From Bimastos eiseni (lineage: Eukaryota > Annelida > Clitellata > Crassiclitellata > Lumbricidae): a DNA stretch of 64,000 bases. The position numbers were made by a program, and so were the translations under genes. The notes beneath the pieces were generated by a model. The model ran no database searches and was not told the origin of the DNA. It saw nothing but the letters and a program-made list of their open reading frames with translations. The stretch covers positions 11,437,287 to 11,501,286 of the forward strand of contig OY365807.1 of assembly GCA_959347315.1 (NCBI GenBank), written 5' to 3'. Shown one piece after another: positions 41,721-54,743 of the stretch (its first letter is position 1; each line of letters begins with the position of its first letter).

Positions 41721-44700
41721 CTGACAAGGGCCGAGCATGCCAAACTGTTTATGCTGTTAAGTTCATAACTCAAAGGCAGAAACTGGCTGGCATTGACCGA
41801 CAGCACACTCTGAAGTAATCAACATCGCTCTCAACGAAAGGCAACGGCTTTCCACCACCATACCAAGGCTTTATATTAAGAATGCCGTGTTTTCCATCAC
41901 TTACAGCTTGTCTAACTCGTGTAGGATGCCCTCTATCCGATTATGCAATTTTTCGTTCTTCTATTTAATATTATAAACCCATTAAAAATCTACGATCACA
42001 ACTTATCCGCCATAATTATTATCTATTTTTGGCTACTTTGCACTCTTCATTTAACTTGTCTTGCGTAAAGTTTACCACGGTCGGACATATTTCAACTCTT
42101 TTTCAGGTATGTTGCCCGTAGACCCACAGAGCTTAAATTGTGCACACATTTCAGGCTTGCATGACAATGCAATGTATCAAATTTTGACGGACATAACAGG
42201 AAATTTGAGAAAACAATGACAAAAACGCAAAAAATTAAATACCGTTTAACCACTCGAACGAGTCTTCCTTGACGAGTTCCACTCCGGCAAGTTTACATCA
42301 TCAATGATAGGCCTATGTAATCAAAAATATCTTTAAGGGAATGGAACGATTGCGCCACCGAACCAGATTACCAACAGTAAATAAAAGAGGTCCCCGAAAA
42401 ACCCACGTTTTTACTTTAACTTGTTCATTTATTTATCTGTGGCAACACGTCTGTATGCCAGTAACGCTGCGCAACAGGGTGTCCAATGACGCAGATGAAC
42501 TACCTCTTACCCGATGCGATCGTCCGATGCTTTGGTCGCTAAAACTAGATCCGAAGGGCAGTTTTTATGGTAGCTTGATGGTAATGAACCAACGACCTAT
42601 CGTAAGGAAAGACTCTTTCAGCACATCCAACGTTACAGCCCCATCGATGGCCCCTACACATCTGGCCAAGAGGAGCAAACCTTAGAAGAACTTCGCGTAA
42701 ACATCATCGCAATCTTATGCCACTAAAGAAACAGACAGACCGGGTGACGGACATACAGTCAAACGTGAAAAGACAGAAAGATAAACTGACAGAAAGAGTA
42801 AGGAGAAAGAGAGAGTGGGAGAGATATAGAGGCAGGAACATAGAGGCAGGGCTAAAGATATACAGGGACAAAGAGGGAGAGAGACGCAGATGAAGCGAAA
42901 CAGAACGCCAAGTGTGTTGATTAACCCGCGAAGCTAATTTTGTTGTTATTGCGTGTGTCTATCTGTCTGTTTGTCTGTCTTTCTGTCGGTCTAGTAGCTT
43001 TCTACGTAGATAATTCTGTTTCTGCCATATGTCCTTGCTATCACTGTACATGGGAGTAGACCTGTGTATTTAAGCACGTGCTTGAGGCGATGTATCTGTC
43101 GTTCTTTTTTGTACATGAGCAGACGTTTATATGTAGGCCTATGTAGGCGTCACGCGGCGTGTATGCCTGACAATTTATATAGCGCCTTCAACCTCAAAGA
43201 TAACGGATGGATAAAACATAAGACGGATGGGTTAACGGACGGACGGACTGATCTGGATAGAATTTTATTCTATACGGCATATAATATATCGATATCAGTG
43301 GTGCCTGCTGCGGCTGTTTTGTGCAGCAATTGAAGCCTTTTAAGATTATCAAAGACTCGCGGCTGATAGGGGGGTGGGGGGGTAGGGGGGGGGGGGGGTA
43401 GAGACGCACGCCGCAGGGCAGCGGGGTGCACCAGAATTCCTATGGTGTGCGGGATTGCGTTCAGCCGCAACGCAATCCAAGCTACCTTTCAATTGGCGCT
43501 TTAGAAGTTTGGAGATTACGATTAGCTTGGATCGAAGTGGTTTGAACTTGGGTCATCTCTCGTAGTCTGGAGTGTGGCCTCTAGTCATGTAACGGCGGGA
43601 GCACGCTCTATTGACTTCAATGCCGCATTATAGAGCGCCAAGAGACTAATAAAAAAGGACCCATACTCAAAGAGAAGTGGCTAGGTCTTTGGGCTGCAGG
43701 AGCTGCTTTAGTTGAAGGCCTACAGTCCTATCACTGCCGATTCGGATGGAGAGGGAATTTACATATTTTACCCCTCCATCACTGCCTCTCACACCAATTA
43801 TAAGTCAATCTGCCCCATTCTTACTTGACCTCAATACTATTCTTATATCATATCTATCCTTATTTACACTAAATTCAAGCAAATTATACAATATATAACT
43901 ATATATACATACATTACATATATAATTAATTAATTATATTCAGAGCATAAGACAAGCGGCATAGGTTCAGACATAGGCCTACACAACGACATGTAAACAT
44001 TCGTACTCTAACAAAGACCAAGAAGTCCGACAAAAGCACCACACAAAAACACTGAGAGTTTCTATGCGAGACCTGTGCGAAAGGCAACACTAAGCTGATC
44101 CGCCCTATTACACACACAGTTCAATAAAGCCCCAGTCAAACACCGCTGTAGAAGTTTTAAAAAAACACTCAAAAATCTTGTTAGACTATGCTCCCTTAAA
44201 TTCCAACATGGAAATTTGATCTTGTTATGCCCACCACCCTCTGGCGCAAAGTAGGTGAAACTACTAGGTTGGCAAGGCATGTAAATAAATTATAAATATA
44301 TGGGCTGCACACTGCACAGGACTGTGATGGGACAGTCTGTGGGAAGTTTGAATACAACACAAAAAAATCAAAGATGGCCACAACGAAAAATACATACAGA
44401 TTTATTTACAAATAGCTTTTCAAATAACATTGAATGTCACAATTTAATTATTTTCAATCTTTCCACTTGAATTTTCATAAAAATGACGTTATCATGACAT
44501 CATCATTGGATGACAAGGACTTCTACATTTGACCACTATTAGTTAATTACACAGTGATTAAAACGGATTGGGAATAGATAAATTGATAAATATCTACTAG
44601 TGATCTTTGCAGTTCCATATGGCATCCCATTACATATTTGCACAATTGCACATACATCGATAAAAAATCTAATGAAATGATCATTTTCTGTCCTCGACAA

Positions 44701-47154
44701 CAATCATCCCATCCCGTCAAATACCAAATATAATTCAAATTAAAACCTTCAAATTACTGAGTGTCTTCCTTCAAGATAACCTCAAACTCACAGCTCTCAT
44801 TGACTACCTCACAGCAACTCGTTTCTCCTCTTTTCATGCTATCAGAAAATTCAAAACCTTTGGTTTTTCTTCCTCTTCCATTCATAACATAACCAAAGCC
44901 ACTACCATTGCTAAATTGTTATAAGTCTCCCCATCCTGGTGGGTCTAACCATAACCTCTGATAAATAGTGCAGCCCTGGAAAAAACTCCTAAGAAGAGAT
45001 AAACGCCTAGGTTACCTATATAGAACAATCCGTCTCAACAGTCACTGAACTTGCATACATAGCAGAACTATGCCAAATTCCTTTTCTTTAGTTTACACAA
45101 CCCCAAGCAAGTTATCCACCAACTCCAACCTCCACTCAGCCCTCACAAAGGGCACACAACCATGTTCTCCCAGTGACTCCCATTCAGAGACAACTCTCAA
45201 TTTGTCCGCAGACCATTATAAAATATTTACTAGTATGCTATTGTTTCTAGCTACTCATATTGTTCACTGTTAATCATGTTAGCATTTCTGCACTTTTGAC
45301 AGATTGTCTTCTTTCTATGATAAACAAATATCATCACCTGCATATGAATGCACATTTTTTGACATTCACTTAATAGGCCAAGTGAATTAAACTAAGTGAT
45401 ATTAGCTCACATATATTATGCAGGATCAATTCATACTGACCCACATATTTAATACATGAACACTCTTCATAGTTGTATACATTTTAAACTAACCTGGACT
45501 TTGCACTAAACTAAAATGTCTGTGTAAATGAATATTGCTGATGTTTGTTCACCAGGGAGCTGCTTGGCAACTGGCTATATAAAACAACATACTTACTTTC
45601 GTACATAACATACCTGCGCACAATATTAGCATATATATACATATCGGTGTACAAGTATACAGTGTGTATCAAATTCAATAACATGTATGTATATAATACT
45701 AGGTATAAAGCATTTGGTTTTCTGCGTCAACTGCATATTAGACGATTAATTTTAGCCTTTAGGCCACCGACCGACCGACCGACTTTAATACAATTCTAAG
45801 CCTACGCAACCGCCCATAAAGTGCGCAAGGCAAACACACATAGTGGGATCTACACGCATCGGTTACAAAACGAGGGCAAATTCGCCGAAAAGTAGCGATA
45901 AAAGAGTAACGCCGTAATCTTATAAGGTATACGTGTGTCAATCCGGCACATGAACGCCTCTTTCACTGTCTTCCAGCTGTAGCGTCCACCACGCCGCCAG
46001 GTTTTAATACTGGATTTATAACAGAGACGAGGTTAACGCGTACGATCATTGACCTTTCACCTGAGCTGGCATGCCAGTCTCGCTGGCTAAAATTAGACTG
46101 CTAAATGAGCTAAACGGCACCGAGTGTATTAAGTTCATTGGTGTAGACGAAAATAGCGTGTTACAAAACGGTTACATATAGTACAGTTGCACATGCTTTC
46201 TTCCTTCTGGGCTGGTGTGCTCAAGCCTCAACCTTCATTCGTCGTATATCTAAATTAATGTAATGTAAAGTCCGCAATTCCAAGGTTGTTTGGTCATTTA
46301 AGTGCCAGGTTAAAACCCAGGGAGCCGAGCATAGCACACAGAATACTGAAAGGCACTGCATGTCATTTAGATAGAAATATCTATATACTAGCTGTTTTAT
46401 TTTAATTTAAAAAAAACAAAAACCGAAAACAAAACACAGCTTTAACATCAACAAATCAACCTCCACCTGGTGCGATCGTCACGCTCTTGCTTTAACATAT
46501 CATCTCCCTCCCTCGCTTCCTCCCTCTCTCCCTCGACGATTTAGCCGCCTGCTGTCCTCACCAGACCAAACGCAGGCCTTAAGTTCTCACCAGGCCATCA
46601 GAGGCCCTGCACGGCCTTCGGCGATTACGTCTTTGTTCGACCTAGAGGTTAAACGCTAGCGCGCAGGCGTCGTGACACAGTTTCCGTACAGACTGACCCC
46701 GTATCAGAGGAAAAACAACAACAACGCCGCCTTCGTGTGGTTGTGTGAACGCGGACAGGTGCATTGCAGTAAATAGGCTGAATAGCCTTCGCAACGGCGG
46801 TTTATTTATACATGCACGTAGATACACCTGGTATGCAGTCGAATTGGTGAAATACTTCTGCAGATAGTGTGAAGCATTTATAGACATAGCGTGAATCACT
46901 AACAGACAGACATGCACCTATTCAGACAATAGTGACCTCAGAATGACTGCACATATTGACCACGTCCTTGTTGCAATCTGCTCCTCTTCACAATGTATGC
47001 ACTTAATGCATATTATTAATTATATTAATTATTAATTAATGAAAACAATGTGTGAAACTGAAGCTGGATTGATATGAAAAGTATCATGACTAGATGGAAG
47101 CTGGATGAATGAAAGAATGGTGCATCCAGCTTCTAGCCAAACAATTCTTTTCAT
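41721..47154. other. intergenic, no gene supported
   Basis: Several frames (for example 42341-42685 plus, 46642-46917 minus) have no recognisable product or splice context. A long G run at 43369-43398 and a short (CCGA)n at about 45767 are the only clear structures. Confidence 0.5.
43369..43398 (+). repeat. G-run with quadruplex potential
   Basis: Thirty bases almost all G, broken only by T and TA: three or more consecutive G tracts of six or longer. Confidence 0.9.
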
Positions 47155-47372
47155 CGGTTCTGTATCGATAGTCTGAAGGTTCGATAGTCAGTAGAAAATT
47201 TTAGTTCCAAGATTTTCGGATTATCGAACCTTCGGACTATCGAACCTTCGGACTATTGAACGGCTCTTTTCATCAATCCAGCTATACCATTAAAATCGTA
47301 ATCTTACACCTATCGACCGGACACCATGCAACCTTCGAACTATTGAACCCTCGGACTATAGATACAGAACCG
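47155..47372. mobile_element. foldback element with internal repeats
   Basis: Left arm CGGTTCTGTATCGATAGTC; right arm, reverse complemented, CGGTTCTGTATCTATAGTC. Between them, short units AACCTTCGGACTATCG and variants occur repeatedly in both orientations. Similar CTTCGGACTATCG words reappear at about 47570. Non-coding. Confidence 0.75.
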
Positions 47373-47834
47373 CAGAAATCCTTTGCATTTCATTGCACCT
47401 CGTATCATATTATTTATATATCTTAAAGTACTAGCTATTCAGATGCGCTCTCGGCGTGATAGCCGGCAACGAAGGGATGAGGGTGGGAGCCCAATTAGCA
47501 ATGGTTTTAAATCCATCAATTAATCCAACTTCTAGGTAAATTAATGTCGGAATATAGAATCTTCGGACTATCGGACCTTCGAGTTATCGAGGGGACACCA
47601 TTTCTGCAGCTCATACAAAGAGTGCATCGCACATAGCAATAGAGACGGATAGACGCCTGTGCAGAGCTCAGGTATTTATTCCAACCAACATCGTGTTATT
47701 TACCCAGTGCTTCCTTCGCTCGGTTCTACGGGTTGGCGGTTGCTCGCTTCGCCCCATCTCCATAAGTTTTACCCAATTAACAAAGTTGATTAATTTCATA
47801 CCCAAAGTACTATATTGAGTGAGCGAGTTTGACC

Positions 47835-47905
47835 ATGGTCCAGGGCGTCACTGTGTATGGACCTCGATAAGTCCTTCGCAAACAACGCTCTTCATTACAC
47901 CTGCA
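47835..47905 (+). repeat. dispersed repeat, copy 2
   Basis: Matches 9970-10055 (TCCAGGG-GTCACT...AAGTCCTTCGCA). Confidence 0.6.
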
Positions 47906-47914
47906 GTTTTCTTC

Positions 47915-48820
47915 CTCTGATAGTCCGAACCCTCTGCATTCCCACCAACTCGCTTTTTGTATCACGAAAGCTCTCAAAAACCAATAAACACGTCCCCTTC
48001 ATCCTACTTCTCACCCTATTCTAATCGATTCCTCCTCCCACCCCATCCTTCTTTTCACACTCCTCGCCCTCTTATCTACTTCATCATGCACTCGTCGTCA
48101 CACATCTCCTTTCCCCTACTCCATAATCCTCCCCTACGACTTCTTCCTCCTCCTCTTTCTCCTCAACATTCCTGCGTTCCCTTTCCTAACCCTCTTCATC
48201 ATCCTAACCCCTCTTCTTCCCGCGATAGCCCGAACCCTTTGCGTTCCCACCAAATCTAGCTGGGGCACCTGGCGTTCGTCCAGATTGAGACAAGTTTTTG
48301 ACCCTGGAGAGGAGGAAGACGGAGGTGTTCTTCGAGCGAACAGCTGAAAGTGTGCAAATGGGTACGAAGTACATGAGCCTACCGAGTTGAGCGATTGTCC
48401 CAAACCGTCCATTCATTCCCCGAGCGAACGGCGAAGATTTAGAGTCAATAGCTGTAAAAGTGTCCAAATGTGTACCCTGTACAAATCCAGCTGACCGATT
48501 ATGCAAACTTATATCTCCCGAACAAACGTCGTGACAGAGAGATATGACATGCAGGTGTTTCGGGGAGACTATCCTGGCGACTGAGAAGGAAACTTTCCAT
48601 GGGGGTGGTCCTGAGACAGGTTTTTTGCCCTGGAAACCCGGAAGACGGCGCTGGTTTCACGAACCCCTCGACTGCGTGTGCTAAGTGTTCCCCGAGCCAA
48701 CGGTGAAAGTTTCGAGTGAATAGCTCTAAAACTGTCCAAATGCATCACCGGACAAAGACACACAGACAGACAAACAGAGAGAATTGTCTCTTTATTTATA
48801 TAGATTGATGCCCTTCCACC
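47915..48820. repeat. imperfect direct repeats, period near 300 bp
   Basis: GATAGTCCGAACCCTCTGCA (about 47920) recurs as GATAGCCCGAACCCTTTGCG (about 48222). TGAGACAAGTTTTTGACCCT (about 48287) recurs as TGAGACAGGTTTTTTGCCCT (about 48611). TTCCCCGAGCGAACGGCGAA (about 48415) recurs as TTCCCCGAGCCAACGGTGAA (about 48689). It ends CTTTATTTATATAGATTGAT. This looks like a decayed, partly duplicated non-LTR or satellite-like element; the frames on it are not genes. Confidence 0.65.
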
Positions 48821-50283
48821 AATTACAATAGACCTACTATAATTGACATGCCTGTAGTTTTAATTTTCTAAACATTGACTTAACCTATATTTAATCTAAT
48901 CTTTGAACGTCAAGAAGGATGTCAGAATGTAAACGTGACATACCCGTCATATCAGCTTATTTTATTATTAAAGTTAAAATAAATTGATCGTTAAAAAGCG
49001 GGATATGACCATCAATTCCAAAAGCAATCTAGAATTAGATTTCGGCATTTTTCCTTTTCTTACTTCCAGGAGTCGTAATATCTGTTTTTGTGCTAAATTT
49101 TATTAAACTGCTAACTTAATCCTTGCAATGGTGTTGTCAGGACTTCGTTTTTGGCCGAATGCTGTTCGACCTGTACGATCACTAAGGTAGTAGGCTATGG
49201 ATAAACCATTTTACGTCGGGAGTAGAAGGTTCAGTTATGCAGGTCCTATCTCGTCCAGTCATCTCACCCACGGATGTCGTATGTGACATTTTTATGGAAG
49301 TTGGCTAAATTGCTCAGAATCTGAGTTCGTTAGAAAGTCAAACTGCTTATAATGCAGATCATGCAGGCCATTGTTGGTCAGAGCTTTTGCTCTGGGATGC
49401 CATGCATAGGGCTGGGAGGTTACATTTCAGGTTCAAGATTGAAGAGTCGCAGATGAGAGAATAAGTAAAATGATTTTAGTTCTGAAAATAATTCCTAATT
49501 TAATTTTTGATAATTGAATTTAGTTCAGCAATAAAATTGTTCCTAGTTTCATTTTCAGGCAAAATGTGTCCTTCTTATATACACACTGATATCGTTTGAT
49601 TCCAATCGAAATTTGATTGAAAATTTATGATTCGCAATTCCTTGCGTATGGCTGCTACGGCATTAAAGGCCGTTGACCGATCGGAAATTTGCACAACTTT
49701 CTCAAGTAGGCACGTAGGCCAAGAACGTGTATAAATAACATATATTATGTAATATCTATATATAGACTCAGTTCTCATATATGCGTATAGGCTATGTTTG
49801 TGTGTGTGTGTGTGTATGTGTGTATGTGTGTATGTGTGTGTGCGTGTGTGTTATGTGGCTATCATTCCCACTTGACATCCTCTCCTGTCAAGTTCTACGA
49901 AAAGCAAGCACAAGACACTTAAAGCAAGTTCATCGTAATCCTACGCAATTCAGTCGACAACAGCAGAGTCAATGGAAAAAAGTCGTCTGACTTCCTTGAA
50001 CGCGCACTGACTATTCAAGGAATTCCTTTAGGAACTTGCCCGCCCGTCCCCTCACCAGGTGGGTGAGTGGGCGGACTTCCGGGTGAGTGGGCGGACACGC
50101 GAGCGAACCCATCGATGGTAGCCTAATTTCACATCGGAACAACAGAGGGTAATTGTACATCGGTCAAGGATGTCTAATAGATATCGCTATTGGAAGAGCT
50201 AAATTCGTAGTTGACTATGTCGGAACAAGACCTCATCAGGTTGGGACGTGTTTGAGTGGCGTACAAGAATAGTCGATGCACTA
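48821..50283. other. intergenic, no gene seen
   Basis: AT-rich, with a (TG)n run at about 49799-49850 and a short duplicated GGGTGAGTGGGCGGAC near 50062-50095. Confidence 0.5.
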
Positions 50284-50776
50284 AGGGCCCATCCATATAT
50301 TATGTACGCAAAACACCCGGATTTTCGGACCCCCTCCCTCCTGTTGCACCTCATACATTTCGTGGACCAGTCCCCATGCGTACGTACATTTGAGCTCTAC
50401 TCCCCCCCATTGCAAAGGTTAAATAGCTAAAAACATCTATAAGACATTGATATTACCACAGGCTATTTATTTTTGTTAAGCATCATAATTAACAGCTTAA
50501 ATTTGTTAGCTGTCATGAAGAATTAAAACACTAACAACGCTTGCATTTAAGACAGTTTTACTGCTACATAAAATTGATTAAGCAGCAATATAGTCTGTGA
50601 TTAGGTTCACAGTTCTGATTTTCATATTCTGCAGTGTGGACGTCATAATTAGACAATTATATTTGCGTACGTACATATTTTCTGAACCCCTCCCCAGCAT
50701 ATGCACCCGTACGCAAAATGGCCGAAATTTTAAATCCCTCTGCCCCTCGCTGAATACATAATATGTCGACGACCCC
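50284..50776 (-). mobile_element. MITE family A, copy 2
   Basis: Reverse orientation. Left end AGGGCCCATCCATATATTATG, right end (reverse complement) GGGGTCGTCGACATATTATG, with TA on both sides. The reverse complement of the interior reads GACGTCCACACTGCAGAATA and AAAATCAGAACTGTG, nearly the same as copies 1 and 3. Confidence 0.85.
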
Positions 50777-51204
50777 TAAGCTACAGAAAAGGTCTCCGTG
50801 AGGTTGTTAAAGGGTCATGGTTAAAGAGTCATGCTGGAACAGAAGCTATGAACAACATGATAGTCAGACGGCATTCGCGGCAGTGCCATGTGCATTCTGT
50901 GGAGAGCACGAACTCCAGTCGGTAGGTGTCTCACAAGTGGGCTGTACCCGTACCCGACTACAAGAATTACTCGAGTAATTTTTTACTACTCGATTACCCG
51001 TTTAATTCCACTTCCGGTCGTTTAATACCACTTCCGGTCGAAAAATTGCAATTTCCGGTTCCAGTTCCCCAAATTATGGTGAATTAATTCATTACAAATT
51101 GGCAATTGCAGGCTTGCTGGAAAGTTGCAGCCTATGCCAGGTCCAGGTTATAGACTTTTGTAATTTCCTTACTTACTATATATTACTGACTGCCAGAGGT
51201 TAAA

Positions 51205-51535
51205 GTGTGCCTGGACGGTCATGGACGGCGTCCAGGCACTTATTTTCGAGGCTGGACGTCGTCCTGCCACTTATTTGGCCAGCAGAGCCTGGACACCGTC
51301 CATGAGCGTCCATGTAACAGCGCAATTCCTCTACATGCGTACGTTATTATCAACAGGAAAAAGAGAAGGGAAAAATGTCGCGATTCGCGCGTTTATAAAC
51401 TTTATTTTTTCAACTTTCAAAACGATGCCGGCGCCACTTGCCCCTTGTCGACAATTTCACAAAGGGAAGCAATTCTCTGTAAGCCAACACTTTAAATTAC
51501 AACAAATATTTCACCAACAAATAATTGACGACTAA
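51205..51535 (+). other. overlapping frames inside the hAT-type element
   Basis: Two overlapping open frames of about 100 codons lie over the GTCCAGGCA palindrome region. Neither resembles a transposase or any known family; probably incidental. Confidence 0.3.
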
Positions 51536-51933
51536 ATAATGGTTGATACACAAAAAACCTAACGAATGATAAAAAATTCTATTTTTCGCTCATTGTATTT
51601 GGTTAAATAGAAATTGGATTGATAATAATAATGTTTGCAAATCCAGCTTTTGGTTCAGCAAGAACCATTTTTGTTAATTCAACTTCTATTTGGTCAAATA
51701 TTCTTTTCAATGATCCAAGTTTTATATCAGTAGGTATTATTTTCATCTAAATAGCATCTGTTTTGGAAGAATTTCGTTCACCCATCCAACTTCTATTCCA
51801 GCATCATTAATATAGCCAATCCAACTTCTATTTTAACGAACACAGAGGACCACAGTGCACGAACCACTTGTCGTCGACTTAATATGTTGGTGCTCTGCCT
51901 TTGCAATTTTTTGTTCTTAACTTTTTGGCACTA

Positions 51934-52394
51934 GGGGCCGTCCATATGTTACGTCACGCGCCTAGGGAGGGGTCACACATTTGTGACGATGTGTGACAAG
52001 GGGGAGAGGGGTCGACAAAATGTGACGTCACATTATCACATCAAAATACGTAATTTTATGAAAAACTTACACTCATTTAAACAAGTTCCACTTAATTAGC
52101 AGTAGTTGTTAATGAGGAATGCATAAGATTGTAATTATTATGGGTTACTTTATTTCTCCATTTTTCTTCGTTCTACTATTATAATTTGAAATATTTTATA
52201 GTTACAATAATATTTTATGATAATTATAAGAAAATTTGCATTACATTCTGGACATCTCTTTTGATTTTGGGGGACAGGGCCTTGTGACGTGACGTCATAT
52301 TTGAGGGGGTCGTGGCATTTGTGACGACGTGTAACAAAGAGGAGGAGTCAAAAATCGTCCAAAATTGCGTGACGTCATTTATGGACGGCTCCCC
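51934..52394. mobile_element. MITE family B, nested
   Basis: 461 bp, bounded by TA on each side. Left end GGGGCCGTCCATATGTTACG TCACGC, right end (reverse complement) GGGGAGCCGTCCATAAATGA CGTCACGC. GTGACG-type words recur just inside both ends. It interrupts the larger element: the host sequence resumes at GCGTCCAGGCACTT. Confidence 0.85.
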
Positions 52395-52661
52395 TAGCGT
52401 CCAGGCACTTCTTTTCTTACACTTTAAGCACTGCTGTCTTCTTAGTCTATCTATGGTCTACGGCAGAAGCCATGCAGCTTGTATTACTATTATTACTCTA
52501 TTAAGCAGCTTGTATTAAGCACTTCCGGTATTAACGGGTACTCGAGTACCCGCTACTCTACTCTACCTGGTACTCGACTCCAAAACAACTCGATAGAAGC
52601 AGCCCAACTCACAAGAACAAAAGAGCTTTGCAATCGTTATCTCAAAACTTTTAAAGGCGCC

Positions 52662-52770
52662 ACTCGAAAGCCAAGCGCAGGGCACCAGCTTATTCACGAA
52701 CGCTGCGTCTAATCAGAGGGGTTGTTCAAAGGGGTAATCCGAGGGAGGTCAGAGTGCGGCTTCCAGAGGA
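52662..52770 (+). repeat. dispersed repeat, copy 2
   Basis: Matches 39092-39200 (AAGCCAAGCGCAGGGCACCA, then AGAGGGG). Confidence 0.55.
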
Positions 52771-54664
52771 TCGGAGGAGGCAGAGTTGCTGGTAAGGTGG
52801 GTGTCGTTTAGGTCGAGAATATCTTCCTTCGTGTCACTAGTTTTGGGGCGCTAATCGAGAGCCAGAAATTTTGACATCTTTTTCACTTTTTGGCAGTTTT
52901 TGACATAACAAGCTGATTCATTGACCTTTAGCTATGAAGATAAGTTGGCGAATAACTATGTCAGCAAAACAAAAAATGTCATTGGATGTTTAAAACCACC
53001 ATATTCTCAAACAGAAGCAAATATGCAAAAATTTTGATTGGTGCGATATCTAGGCTAGAGAGCGAAACGCGCACACTGAAATTTGACGAGTAACCAACCA
53101 GTCCTCTAATCTAGTTCTTTGGTCAAGAATTGGAAGGTGGACGATCTGAGAGAGATTGCACAACAGTGCACAAGATTAGAGAGCCACTTTTTGATACCTT
53201 GTATTTGCTTCGAGCATGACCATCTGAAATACTGGAAATATTTAAATATGACGTCTTGTTAACATAGCAAATGGGCCTGAAATGGCCCAATGGGTCGATT
53301 AAGTTTGCATTCTAATTACAAAAGAAAAATGACTTTGCATGCAAAGTAAAATTGCTTCAAGAGATTTTAACATATTTATCATTAGTCAAATGAATTGAAA
53401 TTAGAGACATCTGTTGTCAAGGGTGGCATTGGATGTACTATTATGTTTACAAGCTTCTATTTTTCTCCAAAATCTACTTACCAAAGATCTTAAAAGCGAA
53501 TCGTGAGTAACGCTTAATATCGTCTAGTTTTGATTCTCATACGAATTAAGCTGATGCATTTTTATTGCTGTTACAAAATTTTGCTGGGTGAATATTATCT
53601 TGAATCGTAACAGCGATTAATAGCATAGTTGCTCTTCATGGGCTATTGTACTAATGGATAAATCTGCACCCTAACCTTTGGCCCAAAAATAAACGATTGC
53701 ATGCCCGCTGTTTAAAACACCTAAAATTTATGATGTGCGTCGTGAGGGTAGCTTATGGTCAGAATAGGCATCGTGAGGGACGGTTGGGGTCAGGTTAGGC
53801 GTCGTGAGGGTCGTCTATTGTCATGGGTAGGGTAGTTTTTAGACATCTACGTAGAACTTGCGGCCGCAGAAGTAATTGTTATGTGCGTTTTTGGCCGAAC
53901 TTTTGACCGCAGAAGCTCCATGCTATACTAAATCACACCCTATTTACGCTTAGTACATTTCTTTGTCTTGGTTTTGGCCTAACCTCTTAAGCATCTTCAC
54001 TACTTGCCCTGAAGACCCTGTGAACTTGCGGAATGATACCGTGTTCGCTGCATAATGTGACCAGAGTCACAACACTCTGAAAGCTTCTCTATGGGACACC
54101 TGCCTGGTTGGGCTTCCCCAACAGCTGAGGATGGACAGTGCCTGGAAAATTTTATGCGGCATGTTAAGCATAGGCACGCTACCTCCTGAACGACGCATTT
54201 ATTGTTCAGGAACTTACAACCTGTGCCGATGTAGTCGTGTTATGTGCCGTCATTGACAATCAGGGACACGCCCTGCCATCGCTGTGAACTGAGGCCTTCG
54301 GCACAACATCATCTGCGTACATGGCCCCATCCAATAGCCCTTCCGATAAAAGACAGAAAGAACTTTCTATCCCTGATGATGTATAAGATCATGTATTAGA
54401 CTGCTAGCTTAAATGATCTAACGTCACTAGACGCAAATAGACATATCCAGAACAAAACTCTATTAAGTGCAACAGTTACTTAGTTTGTAAATGGTTGCGT
54501 TTTGACAGTTACTATCAAGATAAACACAGAATACAATTTCTTACCTCGCTTGCATGGTACATGATGCTCCTTACATCATGCACAATTGCACATGGATTAT
54601 TGTGCATGTATTTGTATTTGCATTTCTCAAACAGGGCTGATCAGTTGACATAAAAAGAAAGAGG
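52771..54664. other. region upstream of GPN2
   Basis: No gene recognised. A short direct repeat of CGTCGTGAGGG units is visible at about 53740-53815. The GPN2 promoter should lie near 54.5-54.6 kb; an acceptor-like TTTCTCAAACAG at about 54635 hints at a 5' untranslated intron. Confidence 0.4.
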
Positions 54665-54743
54665 ATGCACGGTCAGATAGTCATTGGTCCGCCAGGCAGC
54701 GGAAAAACAACTTACTGCAAGGTCATGGCAGAATTCTTGCGGG
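54665..54743 (+). CDS. GPN2: GPN2 exon 1
   Basis: Starts [20 protein letters not shown] and ends CGGG|GTATGT in phase 1. The ATG is the nearest in-frame start; the shorter N-terminus than in vertebrates is plausible because the P-loop begins at residue 8. Confidence 0.92.

Larger units (their letters stand above)
50938..52607. mobile_element. hAT-type element with 8-bp target duplication
   Basis: A 1,670-bp element flanked by identical CTCACAAG (50930-50937 and 52608-52615). The termini are inverted: TGGGCTGTACCCGTACCC on the left and TTGGGCTG as reverse complement of the right. Subterminal CGGGTACTCGAGTACCCG and CACTTCCGG words occur near the ends. The interior has imperfect palindromes of TGCCTGGACG...CGTCCAGGCA at about 51209-51240. 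No transposase frame is recognisable, so it is non-autonomous. It carries a nested MITE. An 8-bp duplication is the hAT hallmark. Confidence 0.85.

Noticed and set aside
41391..41738. Minus frame resembling the one at 532-876
   Set aside because: The likeness (FYRE...SHW...RSPPL) reflects the shared dispersed repeat rather than a conserved protein.
48134..48763. Three minus-strand frames with shared SPFARG/KNLSQ words
   Set aside because: The similarity comes from the direct repeats at 47.9-48.8 kb, not from a gene family.
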